A stretch of DNA of 64,000 bases, taken from positions 1,302,001 through 1,366,000 of the forward strand of contig JAKSGN010000003.1 in the NCBI GenBank assembly GCA_024180945.1, read 5' to 3'. A program made the position numbers and the translations under genes. Below are positions 48,291 to 58,634 of the stretch, piece by piece; the stretch's first letter is position 1; the number at the start of each line of letters is the position of its first letter. This DNA is from Macrophomina tecta. Lineage: Eukaryota > Ascomycota > Dothideomycetes > Botryosphaeriales > Botryosphaeriaceae. The notes beneath the pieces are model-generated. The model was given only the letters and a program-made list of their open reading frames with translations. It did no database searches and was not told where the DNA came from.

Positions 48291-50475
48291 ATGTGAAAGT
48301 GGGTACGGAGAAGCTATGACGTTCTGAACAAAGAAGAGCAGCTGATGCGAAGAGGGAGGGTCGGATCTACGCTCTGGACCACTCTACTCGGCGGTGTATG
48401 GGCCCGGATGTACGTGGAGAGTGGGCACCGCACAGGACAAAGGGCCGCTGGCGAGATTTCCAGAGGTATAGTTGGGCCTCAACTGGGCAGGTGGTGTTGC
48501 AGAGCAGGACGGAGGGGGGCCAGTCTCACAATGCGCAGAGTGTTGAGGAGTCACAGACGAGAGGGCAATTTCAAACAGGAGGGCGTGCGGTGCGGCGGGA
48601 TCGACTGGGTACACGGGCGGGTTGATGGTTTGGCACGGGAGTGGTGATCAGGGCGGGTCTAAAAAGCAGGATGGCCACCACACAGCACGACACGCAGCTC
48701 GCACTTCTTTCCCTGGACTCGTCATGGAACGAGGCGGCGTCGAGCGGGGATGGCCGGGTCGGCGGGCGCGGTGGCAGGCTTGTGGTGCTGCGGGTTTGGC
48801 AAGACCCACAGTAAGTCTTGACGAAGCGGGTTTCGTTATTTTTGGGGATGCTGGCACAGCGATACTGCTGCTTCCCTCGCCGCCAGGCTCGCGGCAGGCG
48901 GCTCGCACGGGACGGATGGCGGGCGCTGACACGGGCGGAGGACGCGTGTAGGGCGACCATCACCATCAGCCAGCACTCTTTTTCTCGCAGCTCCTGCATC
49001 GCTCTCTGGCAGCGGCGGTTCTCTCGGGGCCGCGGACTCGGGCGTCAGAGCATGGCTTGCCGTGGCCGTCGAGAGATCCGGCCGGCGCGCGTCGTATCTC
49101 CTGCCATTCAGATCATGGCCCATCCGCCGCAATTCGAGGTGAAATGATCTGCCGCTACAAGCTTCGAGAACGCTCTGCAGCCCGCCCGCTTATCAGCACC
49201 ATGCCGCCGCCGCACCGCGAGTAAGGTGATTCCGAAATTTTCTAGCGGGCTCCGGCGAGCGGTGCGGCCGCACAACCGTCGCGCGAGAGTCAGGACGGGC
49301 AGAGAGAGAAAGACTGGCGCGCCACGCGGTTGGCAGCGCAGACCCGGCTGTCGGGGGGGGTGGTGGGATGGTTCGCTGCAGACGGCGGGCGTGGCGAGCG
49401 GGCAGGGCTGCCGTCACATCAGCCTCGCCCTGCCCCTTGATTCGCTGGCTCCCTGCTCCTCTGCACGCCATCCTCGCTCGCCCTCGGCGGCTTGCCGCGC
49501 CGGGCCAGCCGCACCTGCGCAGGGGCCGTTCCTGAGCGACAGAGTTGAGGGAAAAAAAGCCACGAAGGCTATCGCAACGGTAGAGTGGGAGGTGTGGGAC
49601 TGGGCCAGAAGGTAAGCCGAGCAGCAGAGGCAGTATCGACGCGAAGGGCGCGTTTCAGCAGCAGCCACCCCGGCCGGCACGTGTTCTGGCCCGTCGAATC
49701 TCGACGACAAGGAAAAGTGGCGCTGCTCGGGAGCGCGATCCAGGGCCACAGGGCGGATGAGCTTCCGAAGCAGGCCTCTCCCAGTCATCAATCGGTGGTG
49801 TCGACGGGCCCGAGGCGTAGACCTACGTATATTCTGTGGACCTGTCTTTTCACCGGTCGCAGCGCACAGCGAACACTGACGCCGCCCGCCAGCACCAGGT
49901 TTCAGTCGGACGGGCTCGCGGCCGGTTTTTGCAGTGGGTTGGCTAAGCGCCGCGACTCGCTGGCCTGCTGAGCGCTGCCATTTGCGGCCTGACCCAGCGC
50001 TTAACCACCACCGCTCCTCCACCACTCGCTCTCCATCGAGCCAACGAACGTCCGCCCTGTCTATTCTGGGCGCTTCGCTGCAGTCGCTCGCGCTGCAATG
50101 TGCAGCCAGCGCCCTATGACAGCATTGCGGCGCATGCAACCACAATAGCCGTTTGGTGCTGGGCGCTTGCCAGCGGCGCGACCGAGTACATATCAACAAT
50201 GTCATTTCGCTCTCCTACAACCGCCATGCATGTTCTTTGACACGACTCTTGTTTGATCGCTATTTTCCACCTTTTTTTTTTTTTTTTTCCTCTTTCAGTG
50301 CCTTTCATTTCGTCACGTTTCTTTCCCTTTCCGCCTACGAGCCGTTGACCGGCCCCCTAATACCGATACGCTCCTTCACCTCCATGTCGTAATAGCACGC
50401 CCACGCCCTTCCCAGGTGCGTGCCTCCGCTTGCGTGTCCGTCCGACTGTTTTAACATGTGTAGTTCTGTAAAAAT
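48291..50475. promoter_or_regulatory. Divergent 2.2 kb spacer between the ThrE-like and CFEM genes
   Basis: Both flanking genes start outward from here. The middle (48.7-50.1 kb) is very GC-rich. Near the CFEM gene a T17 run leads to CCTCTTTCAG (50272-50298), which looks like a splice acceptor. A GTGCGT...TTTGCATAG segment (50415-50506) could also be an intron, though using it would remove the chosen start. Confidence 0.5.
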
Positions 50476-53385
50476 ATGTTTCCCAATTTGCATAGAAAAT
50501 TCCTCATCATCACGCCCTCGCTGGCCTCGGCCTTTCCCGAAGCCACATCAACGATCACGACATTCGCACACTCAGCGACTACGTCCTCGCCGTCATTCTC
50601 GCCGTCATTGCCCGTCTCCCTCCAGGCTTTGATTCCGGACTGCGCTCAGGCTTGTGTTGAGTCCATCTTGCTCAACGAGTGGCCGTTGGGATGCTCGAGT
50701 TCGGGTGATTTGGAGTGTCTGTGCTCCCAGTATAGCACCACCGGCCTTACCTTGGGAGAGGCTGCGTACGGCTGTGCTATGACCTCGTGTCCTTCGTCAA
50801 CGCCCGATCTCGCGTCGACGTACAGCATATGCTCGGACCAGGATGGCGCCGTCGTGGCCACACACAGCACCCTAACCTTCACCGCGCATATCACGAGCAC
50901 CGCCGAGTCGGCGGGGCCGTCTGCATCCTCCACTGCAATTAGCTCGACTGCGATAAGGACGAATACGACATCCACTCGGAACTCTTCGTCTACCTCCTCG
51001 TCCCGCCGTAGCTCTCGGACCACTCTCGACGCCTCGACCACTCCTGCCTCTTCCACCTCTTCCGTCCCTTTCCCAACGACTGCCCAATCTTCAGCGTCAT
51101 CCTCGGCGGCGGCTGCTGCCACCGCGGGATCTTCATCGGATGATGGCAATGGACTCAGTACCGCGCAGATCGTCGGCATTTCGGTGGCCAGTGTTTCGGC
51201 TGTGGTCTTGGCCATTGGCGTCCTGTTCCTCATGGCCTGTCTTCGCAAGCGTGACAAGAAAAAGCAAGGGGAGGTATCGGAGAAGCGGGGACGGTCGATG
51301 TTTGCGCTGACGCCGCCATCACATGATAATGTTTTGATGTCGCCTACTGCCCTCGAGCAGTTCCCTTCTCCGCCTCGCAATCGCAAAGATCCGAGGAACG
51401 GGGCAGGTGTTGGCACCGGTATCACCATCCCGCAAGTGCGTGTTGATGTGGCGTCTGCGCCTAGACAGAGGGCGCCAACGCCGCTGGAAAACATTGGTCT
51501 TGCAATTACTGAGGACTCGCCAATTGCTTCACCGGCAAGTTTCTCAAGCAACCGGACAATGTCGCAGCTCCTGCCAGACAAACCTGAACCGTCCATGCCG
51601 GCCAAGCCGGCTCCCGTGCCAAAGTCGCCGGTACCCACTTCGGCGCCGTTCATTGCGAAGAGGAAGAAGGCTGAACGCGATAGCTCAATGTCCCAGAACA
51701 CGGTGTTTGAGGAGGATACGGCGGTGCGTAAAGCCATGTACCCAGCCAAGGCCGTCTCCGTTCCCCCCCGGAAACAACCTCCCTCGATCGTCGCGCCAGC
51801 AAGACCGTACAGGCCCCCGCCGAGCTTTGCGCCAGAGTACACTGAAAGCCCGGCAACTTCGCGACAGCCGTCGTTGTCTCTCACGATCCCTCCACAGGGG
51901 AGACAGTACCCACGCCAACCCACACCTTCTCCACCGCCGATCCCGTCTCCGTTAAGGATAGCGAGGCCGGCCAATGTAGCCAAACCTCCCATTCCCCTGT
52001 ACAACCAGCGCCCTGTGGCGGCGGCAGACCCGCACAGCAGTGGTTCGAGTGGCAGTACAAAGTTCACGGGCACCAACTCCACCGCCAGCTCATCCTACAT
52101 ACCGGCCTACTACACGAGCCCACCCACGAGCATTATGCAGACGCCGCCCGAGAGCTACGGAGGGCACGGGACCAGTGTAGCCTTCAGCAACGGCGGGCCG
52201 ACGCCGCAGACCCAGTCGTCTTCCTCGCAGGCTCCACTACGGGAAGCTCAGACCATGGCTCCACCAACCACCCAACACAGGTCGTCTGCCTTGACGACTG
52301 GCCAGCAGTCGCAGGGCGCGCATGCGGATCCATCGACCCTGCGTCAATGGTACCCACCACCCGCGCCTGTAGCGCCTGGTCCCGCCAATGCCTACCCTCA
52401 GCAACCGGTTTTTCCCCCTCCACATCACCAGCACCCTACCGCTCCTAGCATAGCGCAACCGCCTGCCGCGGCACCATCACCAGCCAATGGACCCTCGGCC
52501 AGACAGCAGGGCAGCCAATACATACCCTACTCTGTCCCCGTCGCCTACGCCAGACCCCCACTCCCACCGCAACCCCAGAGTCCTCCCCGTCCTCCCCGCG
52601 GCAACGCCCGCCATGACGGTCAGCACGCGACACGTCCGCCGCTCATCAAGGGCGACCGTGTCCAGCGATCTACGTCGAGTGCGTCAATGACGTCCTTTGA
52701 GAGCGCCAGCCCAGACGACCCGTCACCACCTGAGGATGAGGACACGGCCGCCAAGCAGCTCGCTGGCCCTACAGATCAGCACCATCGTCGTCAAACATCA
52801 GCAGAGAGGGGCAGCCATCCTTGTCATCCTCAGCAGACGACCACCAGTGGCCGGCTGAGCCCGAATGCCAACGAAGCCAACGACGACACGGCCGACCGCT
52901 CGCCCATCTCCGACATTAAGTATCCCAAGGTGCCCCGCGCCAGCAACCAGGCCGTGCCGCGCTCAAGTCCAAACGCTGGCCCACGCACCGCCACACCCAG
53001 CCCTCGCGTCAAGCAGCAGCCCGGTTCACCTTCTGCTGCTGCCGCCGCCGCCAACAGTAGTCCATCACCAGGAGGGCTCTTGGCGCGCCGCAGGGGCGAG
53101 GGCAATGGCTTGCTGATTAACAGCGGCAGCGTGACGCCGACCAGGCCAAACGGTCGCAGTCCGCGCACGCCCGAGGACAGAATTATTGGCGGCGGAGCGA
53201 AGGTGGACGACAACGACAAGGACCAGGCGCGCAAGAGCTCGGCCGCCCTGCCCCCGGCGGAGCGGGAAAAAATGGGCGACGCGAGCATCGAGACGCCGAC
53301 GTGGCTGCCGCGGTTGACCCCGACGAGAAGAGGTGACGATTTGTATCTCGCCGTAGCTTACGCAAGTAGGGAGGGCATCCCATGA
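50476..53385 (+). CDS. CFEM-domain single-pass membrane protein with long proline-rich cytosolic tail
   Basis: A single open frame of 969 codons starts at the ATG giving MFPNLHRK. A short hydrophobic stretch (FLIITPSLASA) may act as a signal peptide. The CFEM module has eight cysteines from Cys56 to Cys119 (PDCAQAC, GCSSSGDLECLCSQ, YGCAMTSC, SICSDQ), the fungal extracellular fold found in haem-binding, GPI-anchored and receptor proteins. A Ser/Thr-rich stalk follows, then one TM helix (IVGISVASVSAVVLAIGVLF, about 232-253) and a stop-transfer LRKRDKKK. The remaining 700 residues are Pro/Ser/Gln-rich and disordered, with many PxxP and PSPR-type motifs. The topology resembles wall-sensor or CFEM receptor-like proteins; ligand unknown. 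The N-terminus is the weak point, as upstream splice-like signals could supply another first exon. Confidence 0.8.
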   Translation: MFPNLHRKFLIITPSLASAFPEATSTITTFAHSATTSSPSFSPSLPVSLQALIPDCAQACVESILLNEWPLGCSSSGDLECLCSQYSTTGLTLGEAAYGCAMTSCPSSTPDLASTYSICSDQDGAVVATHSTLTFTAHITSTAESAGPSASSTAISSTAIRTNTTSTRNSSSTSSSRRSSRTTLDASTTPASSTSSVPFPTTAQSSASSSAAAAATAGSSSDDGNGLSTAQIVGISVASVSAVVLAIGVLFLMACLRKRDKKKQGEVSEKRGRSMFALTPPSHDNVLMSPTALEQFPSPPRNRKDPRNGAGVGTGITIPQVRVDVASAPRQRAPTPLENIGLAITEDSPIASPASFSSNRTMSQLLPDKPEPSMPAKPAPVPKSPVPTSAPFIAKRKKAERDSSMSQNTVFEEDTAVRKAMYPAKAVSVPPRKQPPSIVAPARPYRPPPSFAPEYTESPATSRQPSLSLTIPPQGRQYPRQPTPSPPPIPSPLRIARPANVAKPPIPLYNQRPVAAADPHSSGSSGSTKFTGTNSTASSSYIPAYYTSPPTSIMQTPPESYGGHGTSVAFSNGGPTPQTQSSSSQAPLREAQTMAPPTTQHRSSALTTGQQSQGAHADPSTLRQWYPPPAPVAPGPANAYPQQPVFPPPHHQHPTAPSIAQPPAAAPSPANGPSARQQGSQYIPYSVPVAYARPPLPPQPQSPPRPPRGNARHDGQHATRPPLIKGDRVQRSTSSASMTSFESASPDDPSPPEDEDTAAKQLAGPTDQHHRRQTSAERGSHPCHPQQTTTSGRLSPNANEANDDTADRSPISDIKYPKVPRASNQAVPRSSPNAGPRTATPSPRVKQQPGSPSAAAAAANSSPSPGGLLARRRGEGNGLLINSGSVTPTRPNGRSPRTPEDRIIGGGAKVDDNDKDQARKSSAALPPAEREKMGDASIETPTWLPRLTPTRRGDDLYLAVAYASREGIP

Positions 53386-56300
53386 GTGAGCGAGTGAGTG
53401 ATGCTGGCGGTCATGATTGATGAGGAAGGGAGACATATGACTATGTGGCCTTTCTTCTTGATGATTCCGAGATCTCTTCCCCTATTTCCATCTCATCAGC
53501 ATACATACACTAGCATCTTGTGATTTTGACATAGCATGGCGACGGAGTTCTTCTGCTTTTACCATCTGGGCGATATACTTAATCCCCCTTTCTCTTTTTT
53601 CTTTCTCCCCTTGTCTATACATGAGCATGCAGCACGCTGTAAGAGTGTGAAGGGCGAACGCGCGTCTCCCCCCTTTTTATTTTTTTTTCCCCCTAACATA
53701 CGTCTTTTGATTCTTTGTGTCTCTCTTTTCTCAAAGCCTCCAACCACTATTACTTTTTGTATGTAGCCTTTACTATGGCGCTGCGCGTTGGCCGGTCCAA
53801 GGGCGGGTGCTTTAATCTCGTGTGTACGTGAGAAGGTTCGAGGAGAATGGTTGACGGGAAGATTCGAGGTGACGCAGCGTGGCGTAAAAAGGATGAATTG
53901 AAGATTGGAGGAACGTTGTCCTCTGGGGAAGAGGTTGACGAGCTTCGTCGGACTACCACACGCCGGCGCGATAGCAATCTAGAAAATGGATAGAGTGAGC
54001 GGATCCATCAGCAAAGGACTTGAGCGTGAATCCTACCTTGATATATGTGAATGTTTTCGGGAGGAGACGTGACTGTTACCAGTGCTGGTGCCGTTGGCAA
54101 GTATCCTGTCGGTCCTATCGGTCATGCTCGAAGTTTCCTCCGCAAAAGTGTCAGAGGATGTGACCATAAGAGATCTCTCAACGAATATATTCCCGCTTTC
54201 TAAAACCTTGAGTATGTACTAGAAGCGAAGTGGACTCCGTGAGAACGGCGCTGTGGAGAAACATGGCAAACTCGAGGGAGGAGAGTGAGATGATGCCTTG
54301 CTCCATGCTTTCCAAAGAAAAAATTCGATGGACATGCACAGTTTCACCCATATCCTTTTGAGTAGGGGCAGTTGTGGGAACTCATGTGTATTCCCTTTGA
54401 CCATCAACGGTGAAATGGCGGACACTAAGCCATCAGACTCACGGTCCATTTGTTTTTGGCTTTCTAGGAAGGTACATTGGAGCGGCACGCCCAGCTTTCC
54501 TGTGTACCTGACTATTACCTTTTCGTCATAACTCTCCACTGCCTATGAGCGATTGTGGTAGCTCTCAAGTGCCGTGGTTGCTTCCCGCTCTTCCCGCTGC
54601 GGCCTTGGTTACCATCCGTGATAACCTCGGTCTTGCGGTGTGCGGTGCACGCGAGGCGTGGGAGGAGGATGGACTGGTATAAACTCGAATGGTACCACGT
54701 TTGCCCTTGTCTCCTCGAAGAAGTATTTCGCATGCTTTCTTGTCAAGAAGCTCGTTCTTTCGAGGCATCATCCCCGGTGGAGGTAAACACCGGTGCGGAT
54801 AAATATACTACTACGTTCGACATTGACAGGTATGATGAAAAGTAGGTGGATAACATCGATGGTCTGCCTGCAAATTTTTTTTTTCTGCTACCTCACGAAT
54901 GAGAGGCTCGGGAGCGGCAAGATCGCTCGAATGCTGGTATTCTGTTGGTGGAGAGAGAAAGGGGCCATCCTCGCGGGCGCTGGAAGAATAAGCCGGGTAA
55001 ATAAATTGCTGTGTTCGAAGTTGACAAGCATGTGAGCTCTTGTGGACTGAGCTGTTCACGGTACCTGACGAATAGAGAGATGGGAAGCATTGATCGAGAA
55101 AAGATAGTTACGAAAAGCGGCTTGGGATGTGCTGGTAAGTCTTACTTTAACAGTAAATGAGAAAGCCGCTGTAGTCTGCTTAAGTGCCGGGAGACGCTGT
55201 CAGAGTGTCATAGGATGCGGACGCAGGGGCGCGAAGGGGGACTACATCCCTATTGGGAAGGCTTTCTCGTTCTTGCTTGCCTCTTCTGGCCGATCGAGTC
55301 AGGGGAGTTGACGCCGCCCACCTGCCAGGCGTAGCATTCTGCTGCGATTTATGCTCACTCATCCGGTCCGTGCCGCTTGTTTGTTTGCCTTGAGCATTTC
55401 ACACGGTTTTACCCAGTTTGCCGTTCCACTTGAACTGTGGCAGAGTGAGAGGCTTACCCGGAAGAAGCACCACTCGTGAACCTTTGGAAGATTGCGGGTG
55501 TAGTTACCGTCCTTGACAGCCGCAACGCCTGCAAGGTACACTACGTTTCTGATTGCTCGAAATTTTCAAGCAATGGACCGTGTGCGTGTTTTGGCTCTCA
55601 AGCAGAACTGTGGTAGCTCAAAGCCGTCGGATTTCCGGGTCTTCAGGGGGTTGCCCCAAGCCATGGCACTGGGGAATCCCTGCGGGGACATAACCTCATG
55701 ATTTCTTCACTTCACATGTAGGATTTATTTCATAGAAGCGAACACGACGGCCGAAGAAGACCCAAGGCCGACGTGATGTCTTTTTGTCGAGAGATATTCT
55801 TATTCGGCTTCTCAAATTGGGACAGACTTCAACGATGTAATGCGGAGGTTCAGTGGAGTTCTTACTTCTTTCTGCTGATGAAGATTTTCGTCCTGCATTG
55901 TGTCACAAGGACTCGCGAATAATATACTCTAAATAGCCCATATCAATAGTGCTAAAATGGAGTGAGAAGAATGATGGCCCATTCCACTGGTGGTGGGAGT
56001 GCGCCATCACCGATCTTGGACCGCAGCGTCCGGCTCTGCGGCAGCGGGCTCATTACTACCGTGCTCTGAGGATCCGGATGATCAGTAAACCGTGCCTCTC
56101 GGGATGTCCGGAGACCAGAAGATCACCCGGCAGCCCTTGTTACGCGACGTGCTGTCAGCTGCGCCCCGTATTATGGCTCATCGATTAAGGCGGCGCCTGA
56201 GGGCTGCGGACCAAAGGCCTGGTCCGGCCATCGAAACCAAGCTGTTGAAGATTTGGCTTCATCGCCCAAGATGTAGGTTTTGTGCAAGCTGCTTGACCAA

Positions 56301-57304
56301 CTTTGTATACGAACGCCTTATTTGCGGAAATGAGCACGTGCAAGTTAAGGATTTCCTTCTGGAAACGCACTGTGTAGAATGAGCCAGGCTCGGAGGAAAG
56401 GGTTGAACAGGGCCCAAATTGACTTAGACTGAGACCAATCAGGCGCTCGGGATTGCTCTCTTAACGGAAACCCGCAGCCGGCTCATCAAAAAGCCCCGCA
56501 AAACCTTAAACTAGTGCTACGGTAAGCCGATGACAGTCTATGAACTGGGCGGTTAGCTGGGCTGGGACCTTGATAAAACATGAAGCGCAAAGGGCTGCGA
56601 GTGACAGTGCTTTGATGCCTTGGACCGGATGGCGACTGGAGGAATCAATACGAAACCAAATGAAAGCGGTGACAAGAGGACATGTCTTCCCGGACAAAGG
56701 CATTCCAGACGGTGCCTAACGCACATGACACGAGTCCACGATCTTGCGCAGGGCAGGGTGCAGATCCGGCCGCCTCCGCATCGCGTGCCCCGAAAACACA
56801 GCAGACGACAAGAGCATGCAATATGGCAGCGCAGGACTCCATGCGGTCACCGCGCAGCGAGCTCAAGCGACTGCTTGATGCCCCTTTTGGCGAAGTCGAC
56901 GGGAGCTCAGCGGTGGACAGGGAAGAATGCTGCCCATGCCAAACCTTAACCGGTATGTCATTGCGTTGATCTACTACCCGGTCCGGCAAGACACCACCAC
57001 AAGACCGTTAGCCTTGACACCTTGTTCCAAACCTTAAATCCTCGACACCTAAGCCCAATCCGGTAACGCGCTTTTCGTGTTCGTAGCAAAAAGCGCGCTA
57101 GATTCTTTGGCGGCGCCCGCCATGACCGTTGACAAGCCCACCATCCGGGCTTGGCATATCAACTTAGTTCACGCCGTTGAAAATGGTATATTGAATGACA
57201 GCTACTCAGCGCTTGCATCAGTGCGTGGCCCTTCGCTCGCTGACTACGTGCCTGTGCGCCAGCCCTGTGGTCAGGCCGGGCTGAGTGAGCGTTGCGCCTG
57301 CGGA

Positions 57305-57337
57305 CCCCCCCCCCCCCCCCCCCCCCCCCGGGGGGGG
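57305..57337. repeat. C25 run joined directly to a G8 run
   Basis: Twenty-five C are followed at once by eight G on the + strand, forming a palindromic C8/G8 junction. It may be a real homopolymer or an assembly/sequencing artefact. Confidence 0.85.
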
Positions 57338-57702
57338 AATACTGGGCTCCAATCATCTGCCCCGGTAACCAGTCAATTGGTCCCGACATTCGTCTGTGAC
57401 TGGGCTGATGGGCCGGAAGACAGGCGCTTGTGTCATAGCTTAATCCAAACTGCACACGATCCACCGCTACCACAGCCTAAGGAACTTGGAGAGAAGCTTC
57501 TTGACATCAGCAACCCACTAGCACCAAGCCATCAACAAATTTCCCACCACCGGATGTCCCCAGCACGATGGAGGTGACCAAGGCAAACTTTGGATGACAT
57601 TGCGGCCAACCTTGCCACACGCCTCCTCTTGGTCCTCCGAACGGATCCGTTCATGATGATCTAGGTTGGGATTATACCTCCCACAAGACTCAATTCCCCG
57701 AT

Positions 57703-57711
57703 GCGTATAAA
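57703..57711 (+). promoter_or_regulatory. Putative TATA element of the hydrophobin-like gene
   Basis: GTATAAAGG lies about 175 bases before the start codon, followed by a C/T-rich stretch typical of highly expressed filamentous-fungal promoters. Confidence 0.4.
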
Positions 57712-57883
57712 GGCGACCCTCCTCGCGGCGAGAAAGATACCAGCAGCATCAACCAGCTCCCACAGTTCCTTCCCCAACTCCTCCCAGCTCTCCAGCTTCT
57801 CAGTCGTTCGTTACTGTTTGATCTTCAACAGCACTCGTTGCAAAGACCCGAATCCAATAACACTTCCAAACCCGTCGGCAAAA

Positions 57884-58634
57884 ATGATTTCCCCCAAGAC
57901 CGCCACTACACTTCTGGCCACTCTGGCCCTGGCCGCTTTCGTCAGCGCCGCTCCCCTCGAATCCCCCGACAATTACGGCTCCGATATCACTCCCATTGAT
58001 ATCGACGGTGACGGAAAAATCAGCAAGTGGGAGCTCGGCCAGAAGTGGCAACCATCTGCCGAGTTCTTTCAATTCATCCTCGAACACCAGCAGAAGTCCT
58101 GCCAGCAGCAGCCCCAGCCCTTCTACAAGAAGCGCGACGCCGCCCCGGAGGCCGAGGCCGAAGCTGAGGCCGACCCTTGCTTTGACGGCAGCTGTGGCAA
58201 GCCCGCCTACTACCCGGAACCCAACCAACCCTACTACCCGGAGCCCAACCCACCCTACAAGCCCGGCTTCCTCCCTCCCGGCAAGCCCGGCTTCTTCCCT
58301 CCTACTCCTCAGTTCCCTCCGTTCCCCCCCGTCCAGAACCCTCCGGCCCCGAACGGACCCTGCTCCGGCAACACCAACGTCGCCGCGTGCTGCTCCGGCA
58401 GCAACTGCCAGCCCATGGACCATGGCGTCCGTAAGTTGAAGACCCAAACACACGCACCAACCCCTGATGAACGTCGTACTGACCACGAAAACCGCAACAG
58501 TCGGCGGCCTCCTTGGTCTCGGCCTCGATATCCCGATTCTCAACAACGCCTGCCAGTCCAACCAGCAGATCAACTGCTGCAACCAACAGGGCAGCACCCT
58601 CACCAGCTGCGGCCCTCTCATCGACATCTTGTAA
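57884..58634 (+). CDS. Secreted hydrophobin-like protein with EF-hand and Pro/Tyr-rich repeats
   Basis: Exons join(57884..58430,58501..58634) give 226 aa. A clear signal peptide (TTLLATLALAAFVSAAPLE) is followed by a canonical EF-hand loop, D39-x-D41-x-D43-G-K-I-S47-x-x-E50. Next come a Kex2-type KKR (82-84), an EA ladder (89-95), a CysX4Cys pair (99, 104) and Pro/Tyr repeats (YYPEPNQP, YYPEPNPP, KPGFLPPG, KPGFFPP). The C-terminal module has Cys160, 169, 170, 175, 200, 208, 209 and 219, the C-CC-C-C-CC-C order of hydrophobins, with a hydrophobic GGLLGLGLDIPILNNA between Cys175 and Cys200 and a GPLIDIL end. Hydrophobins self-assemble at air-water interfaces and coat spores and hyphae. The third-to-fourth cysteine gap is only 4 residues, shorter than class I or II. 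The upstream frame continues without stop to 57701, but MISPKTA is the start that gives the signal peptide. Confidence 0.8.

Larger units (their letters stand above)
53386..57883. other. Intergenic spacer, about 4.5 kb
   Basis: This lies between two + strand genes. It has no supported gene; open frames are short. It includes the C25G8 tract at 57305-57337 and three AAACCTTAA motifs (about 56504, 56940 and 57030). The last 200 bases are C/T-rich with GTATAAAGG at 57703-57711, a plausible TATA element for the following gene. Confidence 0.5.

Noticed and set aside
48571..48999. 142-codon minus-strand frame upstream of the ThrE-like gene
   Set aside because: Arg/Ser-rich, overlapped by + strand frames of similar size, and lies in the promoter region.
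49414..50205. 263-codon minus-strand frame upstream of the CFEM gene
   Set aside because: Arg/Ala/Ser/Cys-rich with no domain or hydrophobic pattern, in the GC-rich divergent promoter. Judged a chance frame.
57077..57577. 166-codon frame crossing the C25 tract
   Set aside because: It exists only because the homopolymer encodes a proline run; the flanks are not protein-like.
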